Shown here: piece by piece, positions 11,406 through 22,362 of the stretch
Layout of the letters: every line of letters starts with the position of its first letter
How positions within the stretch are numbered: the stretch's first letter is position 1
NCBI GenBank assembly: GCA_034336665.1
Contig: CM067566.1
Span: 28,612,330-28,676,329, forward strand
Length of the DNA: 64,000 nt
Direction: 5' to 3'
Source of the DNA: Luscinia megarhynchos
Lineage: Eukaryota; Chordata; Aves; Passeriformes; Turdidae
Program-made: the position numbers and the translations under genes
Notes under the pieces: model-generated
What the model was told of the DNA's origin: nothing
The model's database searches: none
Seen by the model: only the letters and a program-made list of their open reading frames with translations

Positions 11406-14400
11406 GATGTGGTGACAAATCACATATATTGTTGAACTACATAACAATTAATAGCTGGAGGAAAGCTTTGAAAACCATATCACATGATGAGTTTCTAGGA
11501 CTGCTTCTTTTAAGAGATTTTTATGAATCATCAGTTACTCTTAGTACAAGGTTATAGACCTAACGGTACAATTAAGTCATTTGAAGCCATGAAGTAAAAT
11601 GTAAAAAATATCTCTCTGCAATTTTATATAGAAAACATACCTAACAGGCTGTATTGGCAGTGCTGTTGAATTTGTTCTTTAATTCTAGCCTTAGCAGCAA
11701 AAATATACCTCTCTGTTCTCCATTCCATGTATGTACCTTTTGTTCAAAATGTCTTGCAATTGTTTCTTAAAACATGAATTCTCAGTTCTTTGAAAGGCTC
11801 TCTCTTGAAAGTCCATTTCATGTAGACATATATGAAACTGAATATTTTATAATCTGGCTTTTTAGCTGACATTGAGTTCCAATAAATAGACATTTCTCAG
11901 CATGTTTAAATACCTAGTGCCAAATTCAGAGATGTAAAAGCTGTACTGTAGCATGGATTTCCTTGTAATCTGAGTTGCTTGTATTGTACTGTACTGAAAT
12001 GGGTTGTATTGTATGGAGTCTCTTAATCCTTCTTCCCTCAGTGCACATTTGACTCTGGATTTATAACCTACATACAAAAACATCATAAGGAGGCAAAAAT
12101 TAAATTGAAAAAGGGGATCTGCACATGTTATAGCTATGAAGGAGTTGACTGAAGAGGAGGAGTTCGTAGCCATCAAACTACAGATCAAGTGAACATTGGC
12201 AATAGAAGAAGAAAGAACCAATACAGAAAACTGATAGACAGTGCTAAACATAGACATGGAGAGAAATGAGGCTGCAAAGCTTTAGGGAAAACACCTGAAA
12301 AATTGGTAAGAACACTGTCATAACACTGCAAGTCAGCTGTCACAACAGCACTTTACACAGAGGTGAAATGTAAAGAAAATCAAAAGTACCCTAGAGAAGA
12401 CAAAACATGAATGCCAAGAACTTGCCATCTCTGCTACTGAGGAATAAAAAGTGTATGAATACTCAATTTTATGCATGCCAAACTTGCACACAGGGTTAAA
12501 GGAGAGCTAGGCATCCATAAAAATCGACTAATTCTTCACTCATAGCCAAAAATGATAGGTTGCCAATACACCCTACAGTGGCAGCTACAGCTGCTTGTAG
12601 ACACATCCTGCTTGCAATACCTACATGCACTTCAGAAAGAGACTTGTCACAGTCTGTCCAGGACAGAAGGCAACTAACCTGATTTTAATATCAATTTAGA
12701 GGCCCAAAATGATACAAAATGCCAGGGGGTTAAAAATTGCTCCTTCTTGGTATATCTGCTTGCATGATTTTATAACTGGCTAAGGCAAGGGAAAACATTC
12801 CCCCTCTACTCAGTAACGTGGTTGTATAAATTGTGGATGTGGTAGTTGTGAAATTCTCAAGTTATTACTCTGGATTGACTTTATCAGGGAATTCTCTCAC
12901 AGTTAACAGCTTGTCCTTCCTTAGGAAAACAAAGGACAAGTATCATGTTTGAGCATTGTCTGTGCTTCTTTTAATTGCTTGCTTTGGGCATTATTTCTTG
13001 AAATTCTTTTAATATCTGTTGGCTGGGATTTCACAGAGAACAGTGATGTCCAGCAAACCCTTAAGGTGCAAATGAAGCCTATTTGAACCGAAATATGGGT
13101 CACTGGAAGTTTCAATATGAGCCAAATTCCCTGTTGGTGTAAATGGACATCTGTTTTATTTGAAGACTGCAGTATAAAGCACTTTTATGGAAATGAATTT
13201 TTTGTTGTCATAATCTTGTACTCCATGAAAAACATTTTTGATCCACAAAAAGACTCGATCTCTTCTTCAAATGAAAATGTGTCTAGCTACATTTAAAAAT
13301 TGATTTCATGGCTTTAGTATAAGATTAATAAGTAAATGCTATGTCTGGCTTTAAAAATACTATTTACATACATCTAGATTTTAGGGAGCTAACTAATGTT
13401 GCTGACCAAAAGCAGCTCTACTGGCACATCTCTGCAGCCAGCCAGAGGCTTTGTGAATCAGCCTGAAAGAGCTGAGCTGCCTAAGCTGCACTGGAGCTAC
13501 AGTTTAGCTGATTAAATGCTGATTTGGCTCTAGGCTGTGACTCCCAATGTCACAGTGGCAAACCAATTTCCTGCCTGCTCCATCCCACCATAGTCTGTTT
13601 AAAATCAGTGTATGAAGTTAATGTACTTTAAGTTAATACTGACCTAGGCCAATATTTTTCTAAGAAATTATTGGAGTTCAAAACATCCTAATTAATTATA
13701 GATTGGAGCTGGTTTTACATTATTACTGAATGCAACCTTAATTCTGTTCCACATTTTAAAATATATTACTTCTTTTTCCATTTCTCACAAACAGATGATG
13801 CAATTTCTTTTCACCATTAGGGAGGGATCCATCAGCACCTATGTTAATCTAACCAGTGGAATAAATAAAAATACAATTTTTGCAGTACTAGAGTTTTCAT
13901 ACTGTGAAAAATAGAATTGTATTTAGACCCACAGGCTTTCCTTGTTATGTGGGTAGTTTCCCATCAATTTTCCCGGGAGTTTCACATATAAATCAATCAA
14001 TCTGAACCACAATCATGTAACAGTGTATCATGGCAAAATCATGTGCAACCCATGATTCTGAGTTCTCAATATTTGAGTTAAAATGCCACAAGAATTTAGT
14101 CATGATTTCTATTGAAAAAAAGCCCAACCATTTTTTATTTCAGATGTATTTCATGCTTTCCTGAAACACTGAGAAAAATATATGGGAGCATGTATTGAAT
14201 TGAAACAGATGTATTCTAATATGTTAAACCCTGAGAGAAAGAGAAATAAATACTAAAAACCTGCCTTTGAAATTCATTTCACAGATCTGTAAAATTAATA
14301 TACATACAAAATATTGGTTTTAGATTGTTTCTTATTTGTTTATTTGTTTGCTTGAGGAATTTTTGCAATGCAGTTTTGGACTCTAGAAGCCAGAAGTCAC

Positions 14401-14877
14401 TAACAGAAAACTAGTCATATCATTTATTTCAAAATAGCTGGGTAGAGTGTTCTGAGAAATATCTAGATCAAACTCTGATACCAAAGAAAACCAATTTTTA
14501 AACAGCACAGTTTTTACTTCATCAAGGAAATTTTGCCTGACCTTGAAAAACATTCTACAGTTGACTCAAACAACCAAATAAATGTGCAGTTCATTACCTG
14601 ACAAACTTACCTCTGAGTCCTTGAACTGTTGTCATCTGTTGATCTCCTGCACGTTGGTCTCCTCTCTCCACTGAGGACTTTAGGAGAATTCAACAGGCTC
14701 TGTATTAAGACAGACATGATAATATTTTCATTTATGTAATTGAAATATAAACTTTTTTTTTTTATTTGTCCTGTTTAGAAGGGAGTTAATCTGTCAAGTT
14801 GATGACTAAAACTTACAACACATACAGAGACACAATTACACAGAAATGTTAGAATAAAAAAAAAAAAGTCTCATTTT
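11406..14877. other. AT-rich DNA, no established gene
   Basis: Mostly unique sequence. Short TATTG/TACTG repeats lie near 11975-12015. The 131-codon minus-strand open frame at 11862-12257 has no recognisable domain. One splice-flanked open segment (14611-14699, minus) is listed separately. The stretch at about 13590-13760 is rich in AATTA motifs and could be a conserved non-coding element, but this cannot be shown from one genome. Confidence 0.5.
14611..14699 (-). other. Candidate host exon, 89 nt (unproven)
   Basis: On the minus strand the segment follows ATGTCTGTCTTAATACAG, a fair acceptor, and ends at CTCAGAG|GTAAGTTT, a near-perfect donor. Frame 1 is open over 29 codons; it begins SLLNSPKVLSGERRPTC, continues with basic and Ser-rich residues, and leaves two nucleotides over. 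The other two frames hit stops early. The composition would suit a flexible or cytoplasmic region. I do not recognise it, and it does not join in phase with the membrane-helix segment at 22279-22362. Confidence 0.22.
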
Positions 14878-15110
14878 CATAGAATCATAAAAAGTTTGGT
14901 GTTGGAAATGACCAGAAAGATTGCCTAGTTCCAACCCCCTCCCTGCCATGATCAGGAACACCTTCCACTAAACAGGTTGCTCAAAACCTCATCCAACCTG
15001 GACTTCAACACTTCCCTCAAATGGAGCATCCACAACTTCTGTGGCAGCCTCTTCCAGTCTGATCACCACCACTGTAAAAGATGCCTTACTTTTATCTAAT
15101 CTAAATCGTC
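14878..15110 (-). mobile_element. CR1 LINE 3' fragment, minus strand
   Basis: The plus strand starts 'tcatagaatcataaaa' and continues through 'ctagttccaaccccctccct' and 'aggaacaccttccacta', the reverse complement of the avian CR1 3' end. It is about 230 bp long, truncated and moderately diverged. Confidence 0.9.
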
Positions 15111-15225
15111 TCAAATCATGAGGTAGAAGTTAAAGGGAGGATAAAGTAGTATTTTCTGCTTTCCAAGATAAAAAATAGAAGTAAAATGCAGCAAGATCAA
15201 GGTTAGTTTCAGGGCAAACTGCACT

Positions 15226-15303
15226 AAACAAAAAAAACAAAAAAAACAAAAAAAACAAAAACAAAAAAAAAAAAAAAAAAAAAAACAAAAACAAAAAAAA
15301 AAA
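15226..15303 (+). repeat. A-rich tract with C interruptions
   Basis: About 78 bp of A runs with single C interruptions (A7-8 C units at the left, a pure A run in the middle). The minus-strand open frames across it translate to long Phe/Cys runs and are artefacts of the tract. Confidence 0.9.
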
Positions 15304-17990
15304 GGGAGAGCAAAGCATTGAATTAATTGCCTTGAAGACTTCACACGAATATCTGTCAGGAAAAAATCCCAAATACACTCAGAAAAGTGGACCAACAGCT
15401 CTCTTCTACTTCTTTTTCCTTTGACTTTTTTTTACTGAATCTGAACCTTAGCCTCCTATGCCTGGTATGTCATTAAAGAGTCTGAAAGTACCTGAGATTC
15501 TATCCCTGCTTTACCTCAAAGTGCAAAGTACAGCTGTTGAGAGAGCACATCATCCTCTAGGAACACTGCTCAACAGCAAGCTAGATTGTTCATGTTTGCA
15601 ATAACTAGAATATTAATTTGGATTTCTACTAATTGTAGAAAATATTTATCTGGTTTCAATGACTATTAGGAGCATAAACGAATATCTGAAAACTATTCAC
15701 TTTTTTTCTCAATGTTTAGTTAAGATCTTACCTAGCTCCTGCTGTTTGTCCTTAGGTTTGCATGTTTGCTACATAATCAACACTAACACAACAGGAGTGC
15801 CTTACCAGGTGTCTACAGTCAATTTCGTGTTTAGAATTGATTTTTAATATATATAAATTGCTATACACATGATTGAATGGAAAAACATCTAGCCAGTTCT
15901 GTACTTTTATTCCTGGTGTCAGAAGTATAGGCACATATTTTCACTGACACCACTGGAAATCATGAATTACCAGAATCATCACCAGTTCCCAAAGTGAATT
16001 TGGCTTCACAGGCATCCAGCTCTTTGGTGAAACTGTAATGAGAACAGCAGTTTTCTAAAACTGGACATACACATTAGAGGCAGAGTGATTCACAAACAAA
16101 AGATTTACCATTAAGCAGCAATGCCCATATCAGCTTTAGCATTTGCAATTCTGGCAATTCAGTGCTCTTCAGCCAAGGTTGTCTAGGATAAGGACAATCA
16201 TATCTGCATGATGTATTACTGCACCATTAAGTAGATGTGGAGCATCCATCACTGGTCATCACTAGAACAGGATATGGAAATCACTGAACCATTATTCTAT
16301 TCTGGAACAACATTTCTCAGGTGCCCAAGCTCCTGAGCACTTGACCTTCAGCAAACACATGCATACCTAAAAATAAACTCATGAGTAAATGTTTGCAAAA
16401 GTGGCACAGAAAAAATACTGACAGTTCTGGTGACAAGTTTCCACTCTGTGCTAACATGTAAAAATAGTTTTGAACAGAAAAGACTGAAGCTTCTGTACAA
16501 TCTGCTATTCTTATGGCCTGTCTACCTGAGGATTTAAAATGGTTTTGCTTATTAAACCAAAAGACATGAAAGCAGTGCTGCTGCAATATGTTGCAATATA
16601 TTGCAGAATAATGTGTTAATGTGAAAAAATACAAAGAGGTTTGGGACTTTTAATGTGAAATTGCTACTGATATTTAAAAGCACAATTTCCTGTTTAAATT
16701 CCAACCCTAGAATAACTTGGTATTCTTCTGTGGTCAGAATAGTTTCTGATGTGTTGTAGAAATGATCTCACACTTTTGTGATGTCCTGTCAAAAATCACA
16801 ATAGCATCATAAGATACATCATTCTTTATTGTCAGAACCTCATGACCCTAATAAACCTTATTCATTAGACAGGCTCTGATGGTGGATTCTTATTGTTTGG
16901 GCTGACAGCTGTGACTAGCAGTAGATGAGGACACTTTCATATTGAATCAGTCATTCCAAAAAAGCAAAAATTTTTCCACCATTTTTCCAATAGGTTTTAC
17001 AAAACCATTGCAAAGTTGCTTCCACAATTAATTTAAAGTGAAGTAATTCTTAATATCAGTAAAGATTTGACACAGAAATATAGAGTTATTTGGTTTTCAG
17101 GGACAGTTTTAAATACTTTCCTTCTTTTCATTTTCTCCAAATTTGAGTAGCCTGCCTCAGAAACTTTCAAAAAGAGGAAGCAAATAACCAATGCAGAACA
17201 GAAGAAAAGTAGCCCCTTTTGAATTTACATAGTTCACAAACATGAATTGTCCCAAAAATCTCTTCCTTTGGGTTTTTAGAAGTTTCTCTAGAAGTCATAG
17301 TTCATCTTGCTTCTTGCAATTAATGAATCTTAACAACTACTGCAATCTTGTGGAGCAAAAGCAATTTCCTACCTTGCTGATTCATGCTCTCCTGTACATA
17401 TAGCATTCTTGACCTTGGAATCATAATGAAACACAAAATAGCATAATTTTATTCACCACCTTTCACTTGGCTTTGGCCATGGATTGCTGCAACTTGCTTA
17501 AAATCTGTATCAGAAACCTTTTGTTCAATTTTCATATTTAGATTTTATAAATGTTCTGAAACTATTAACCAATTGATTTAAATTTCCATGTGATCTGTGA
17601 TTGTTTTTCTAAGTTGTTTTTTTTTCCAAAAGCATTGAAAACGAAAATAATAGATTAAGTGTTCTTCAAATTTATCTTCTCTTTCAAAAAAAGTTTCCAA
17701 TGAACAAGTTCTGAATGAAAATACAGTGATATTGTTTAATCTTTGGCTTTTGCTGACATGTGTACTTCTTAAAAAAATTAATCAATGGGAAAATTATCAA
17801 GTATCTCCCTTAGAATTTTGGGATAGGATTTGTCCTCCAGTTCCACTGTACTGTTTCTTACTACAGTTTATCAGCCTACTGGTTACTATTCAGACACAAG
17901 TGAAATAAAATCCTAAAAAATAGAAGTAAATAAATTTAAAATTAATATTTAAAATTAAAAATTAAAAATTAAAAATAAAAATAGAAAAGA
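15304..17990. other. AT-rich DNA with no recognisable gene
   Basis: No repeat family or coding signal recognised. The minus-strand open frame at 16317-16634 has no protein-like features. A splice-like pair near 15730-15765 (minus) encloses only about 37 nt and was not accepted. The last 60 bp grade into the pentamer repeat. Confidence 0.5.
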
Positions 17991-18073
17991 AAAATAAAAT
18001 AAAATAAAATAAAATAAATAAAATAAAATAAAATAAAATAAAATAAAATAAAATAAAATAAAATAAAATAAAA
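17991..18073 (+). repeat. (AAAAT)n pentanucleotide microsatellite
   Basis: About 16 units of AAAAT with one shortened unit near 18015. Irregular A/T-rich sequence precedes it from about 17930. No coding meaning. The array is long enough that it is likely to vary in length between individuals. Confidence 0.92.
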
Positions 18074-21000
18074 GCAATCTTGAATCTAGAAGACTCATAG
18101 TCTCACTTGAGAATGATTTTTTTCAGCATATTTCTCTTTTCTTACCCTTATTTTTTCTCATTACACATCCTGAATATTTTCAAATTTGATTCATGGATTC
18201 CCACATGGGAAGGTATTTGGGTTGTATAATGCCTCATTAAAGTCAATAGATGCCCCAGGGCATACTAAATTCTCACTTCATCAAGGTTTTTTTTTTGGAT
18301 GAGTTTCTTGGAGGAAATACTGGTATTTTCAAATTTGTATGCCTAAAGCAAGTAATTTATATGAAAGTGGCAATATTTCCATAAGGACTGACAACCAAAA
18401 ACACCCAGGAAACAAATATGAACAGCAAATGATTTTGAAATAATTGGGCATTATGTATCTGCATGATCACCAGTGAAAATAAAATTAGAGTACTACAGCT
18501 CATTGAGACATCTGCAGTGTAAAAGGGAGATTGACAGATTGAAGAAAAACAAAGAATTCCAAATCTTAACTGAAGTACAAATGCAAGAAGATGATAACTA
18601 AGGAGCCTGAAATATTATTTAATCAAAGTATTGGAGTACATCCAAGAAAATACAATACCATCTTTTTTAACAATAAAAATATATTACATTTAATAGAAAA
18701 AAAGCCTGCATTAAAAGTCTGCACACAAAATCCATGCAGACTTATATTAAAAATAAAGGCATACATCTGTCTTTATGAGAGTGGCTAGTGGGTCAATTCT
18801 CAAAATGAATTACTGAGGTAAAGAATAGTTCTCCATTTCTTAACAACTTCATTTCAAAACTGATTTCCTTTCTTTAAAACATATTTTAATCAAACAGAAA
18901 TGTGATAGTTTACCACAAACATAATTGGAGGAAGCCATGTGGCATTGTGGTTCTGTAACCAAATCAGATGGACATTTCTACATTCTAGAGTGTAAAAATC
19001 AGTAAAAAGATTTCAGAAAAAAAATCACAGGTGTGATCCCCACTTTTGAAAATTTGCTTTTTAGGTCGAATAAAGAATGATAAGGTAAAAATCCAGTACA
19101 GAGGTCAGAAGAAAAAAATCGTAGAATATTAAAGATATTTTAAAAACATAAATAGCTGTTTAAAATTAGGGTATATAATGTGTTCCTATGTACCTAAATA
19201 GAACACTTTATTGTTACTGACTTATTTTTTTTCCAATTGAAATACATTCTGAAGGAGAAAAATCGTGATTAAATTTTGGCACATTAACTCAATGCCCTGA
19301 AAGATTTTGGGGTGACAACACCAAAGTGGAAGTTTATCATTTCATCCTCTATTGCATCCTAAGTCACATTAAAGCTCCCTATAAATTAGGGCTACTTGAG
19401 AGGGATCACACTCATCAAAGAAAGCCTGTTTGAGCACAGGAGGAAAGGTCTGTGGAGAGAGGTAATACTTTTATTAAACCACATGGGCTTGGTGTGAATT
19501 CAGTCTCCTGTGGATTCTAGCTGGGAGGGTGTCAATTAATGTGATGTTTTCTATGGAGGGGATGACCAAAGGATCACTACTGTGAACCTCTTGGTTCTCC
19601 TTCCCCTCCTCTCCTCTTTTCTCTCTGGTAAACTTCTGGGTGATTAAATTAATGATAATGCAGCTTAAATGCTTTCTGTGCTGCATAGTGGGGCAAGGTT
19701 AAATTCCCTGTGGGCAATCAAATTCCACAAATAATTCTCAGAATAGAAATAGCCAGCTTTTAATTTAATTTCTTTAGATGCTTTACAGGAGTATTCAGGA
19801 TTTATTTGTAGATGCAGATATCCTAAGAGATGCTGACTCTACAGACCAGGAAGACACAATTTTTTGTGTCTTGTTTTGTATTGCTGGTAAAATGGGTGCT
19901 GATATGAACAGGAACGAAAATAACACTTCAGAAGTTTGTCAGACTTAATAGGAATCAGTTTCTCTTCATGTGAAATGAAATATTTTCTGATCAATGTCAA
20001 CATTAAAAGTAACTTTTTTCCTCTTATTTGCTACTGGGTGGAGCATTTCCTGTGTTTCTTTTGAAAGATTGTACTTTACTGAAAGCATTATTTTCCTTTC
20101 ATAAGCAACACAGAAATGAGAATCTCATCATTTTCAGGGGCTTGAAATCTTTCTAGGTGTGAAAAAACAACTTAGCCAACTTTTGCTGCTGTAGGTTCAC
20201 TGACATCAGCAGGGCCAAGAACTAATCCTGCCTGAAGAATGTGCACAGCACATGTGAGCTAGGAAACAATATCTTAGCTGAAAAAAATGCTTGTAAGTCC
20301 ATCTTAGGTGGAATACACTAACTGTTCCCCCATTATCCTGCTCCTACATGCTATTGAGAAACCTCTTCATAAGCTCCTGAATGCAAAATAATCATTTGCC
20401 AGTTTGTATTAAGGCTTTCTCCCAGATCTATTGTGCTGTACTGCACATTCACACACCATAAGAGAATAAGGACCAATGAGTTATCTGTTGTTCAGCAGAG
20501 CTAGATTATTTCTTCTAGTGGTGTTCTTTCAGCTGTGAGGAAATATTGTCTCTAGATGTGAGTGCTGCAGATACCTGGCAGCCCTGGGCAGAGGGCAGCC
20601 AGAATCTCATCCTGTTTCGTTTCCTAAAAGCTTTGGAGAGTCAAGATGGCAGGTCCTGCTGAAAGGAGGTATGAACATGGGGCAATAGCTTGATGAGTCT
20701 GCTGACTTAAGAGAAAACAATTTAGAAGATGTAAAATATTCAAGAATAACATTTTTCATCTGGAGGTGTATCCTTAGCAAAATAAAGGATTCATCTCTCT
20801 TAGCTTCCTCCATGGATTTCTAGTCCTCTTGATCCCCTTTTGCCCCACAGAAATTGAAAGAGGCTCATGTATTTTCCTAAACACTTAATTGTCTGTTCCT
20901 ACATTACTTGGAAACCTGCAGCCAAAGGGCTGGGGAATAAATGGCTTGAAATTAATGAGACTTTTGCAGCCCTTACAGACATCCTGGGAGAAGAAGATAG

Positions 21001-22278
21001 ACCAGAGATAAAAAGAAGGAAATATTTCATAAAATTAAGTGCAGGAGGTTACCAGAGTGGAGCATGTTTTATGGAGCATAAAATAGCACCATTCCTATTA
21101 GACCTGGTTCAAAATTGCAGAGCTAAATATTTCACACTCTGAGGAAAACTAGTGGTGCAGCTTACTCTGGGGATCATATTCCTCAAAGAATATTGAGATC
21201 ACATGTTTTCCTGGAGTCCATGATATTTTTCTCTCTGTGATGATGAGGCTTAAGTACATTCAGGAATTCTAATTTGACTTCTGAATTCATTCATTCTTCA
21301 CACACTCTCTGGCAGGTTGGCCCCCTGTGTATGGAACCCATTCCTATGAATCCTACATTCATACTACTCTGAGTTCTCTCCAGAAGGAGAAGAATGGAAC
21401 TCATCTTTTCTTTTGTCTCAGGTCACATGATGATAGGAGGAAAAAAAAAAATCAATACATAATGCAATTGAGAATTTTGATTTTATGAGCCACTTCCAAC
21501 TCCTTAATGAGGCAAAAAGAAATAACATTAGTCATAATCATAATGAAAGTTCAATTTTTAAAAAAAAGAAATATCATGCAGCAGGCTTTTTCTATGGTAA
21601 AATAAATCTGAATGCTTCTTTGAACTAAAAATTATATTAAAATCTACAGTCTTTTTAATTGATTTAAATAATGTGTCCATTATCAATGCCACAGAAGACA
21701 AAAAAGTATTTTTTTTTCCCCAAGTAACATCCCACATATCCATAGATTTGATATCCCTTTGGCAAAGTTCTATTCAAACCAGACACTGAATTTTTTTGAC
21801 ACACTGAAAAAACTTTGTTTAACCTCACTTTGGAAAAAGGTGCTTTTCTTTCTCATAGCAAGAGTTGTTGAAGTTGAGAAGAAGCATGATAGGAGTGGTT
21901 CCTTGAGGCACAGAGCTCTCCCCTGCCCTCAGCACCTTTGTGCTGTCAGTATCCCATCGGATGTCAGCCCATGCAGCATTGCTATTCTGCTCTGAAGAGA
22001 GGAGCACAGGGCTCTGCAGAGCTCCCTGGGAGCAGGGGCACAGGGAGGCTGATAACAGCCACAGCTGAGGCTCAGGGGGTACAAGGAACATGAGCTCCAG
22101 CATCATCCTAAAATGCATCATCCTGGAGGCTTTGTATTCAACTCCCATCCTTTAACTATTCCTCAGCTCTGTAAAAAGTGATCTGTGGCATTCACATGAT
22201 CTGGTGAGACTCTTGTCTAAGATTATCCACCACAGAAGCCTCATTTTTAAAAATGAACAGAAAGTTTGGTTTACTTGC

Positions 22279-22362
22279 CTAATGACTGCAGCAATGGCAG
22301 CAAAAACAAGCAGAGAGGCAATGAAGGTAATCAGAAATATCCACAGTTCCTCCTGAGTGACT
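22279..22362 (-). CDS. Candidate exon encoding a transmembrane helix (84 nt)
   Basis: On the minus strand a strong polypyrimidine acceptor (plus 22363 to about 22395, ending CAAAAG) is followed by 84 nt open in one frame: 1 nt, 27 codons, 2 nt. The peptide begins VTQEEL and continues WIFLITFIASLLVFAAI, an uncharged helix of about 21 residues, then an Arg codon split across the boundary. That layout suits a single-pass receptor crossing from outside to inside. The right-hand boundary is AG|GCAAGT, the form used by rare GC-AG introns; a GT donor 4 nt further (CAA|GTAAAC) is an alternative. A phase 2-2 exon of 84 nt would keep the frame. I do not recognise the gene, and neighbouring candidate exons do not match its phase. 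The open frame runs on past the donor to a stop near 22155, so a chance hydrophobic stretch is not excluded. Confidence 0.3.
   Translation of the reverse strand, partial: SHSGGTVDISDYLHCLSACFCCHCCSH

Noticed and set aside
11288..11557. Plus-strand frame with Asn-Ile-Ile repeats
   Set aside because: It is the translation of a 9-bp AT minisatellite.
11862..12257. 131-codon minus-strand open frame
   Set aside because: It has no domain, splice context or codon-like pattern, and part of it is generated by short TATTG/TACTG repeats.
15111..15395. Minus-strand frames rich in Phe and Cys
   Set aside because: They are translations of an A/C low-complexity tract.
15731..15767. 37-nt minus-strand segment with a good donor (CTAG|GTAAGA)
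   Set aside because: The acceptor is poor, and the segment gives a stop or mismatched phase with its neighbours.
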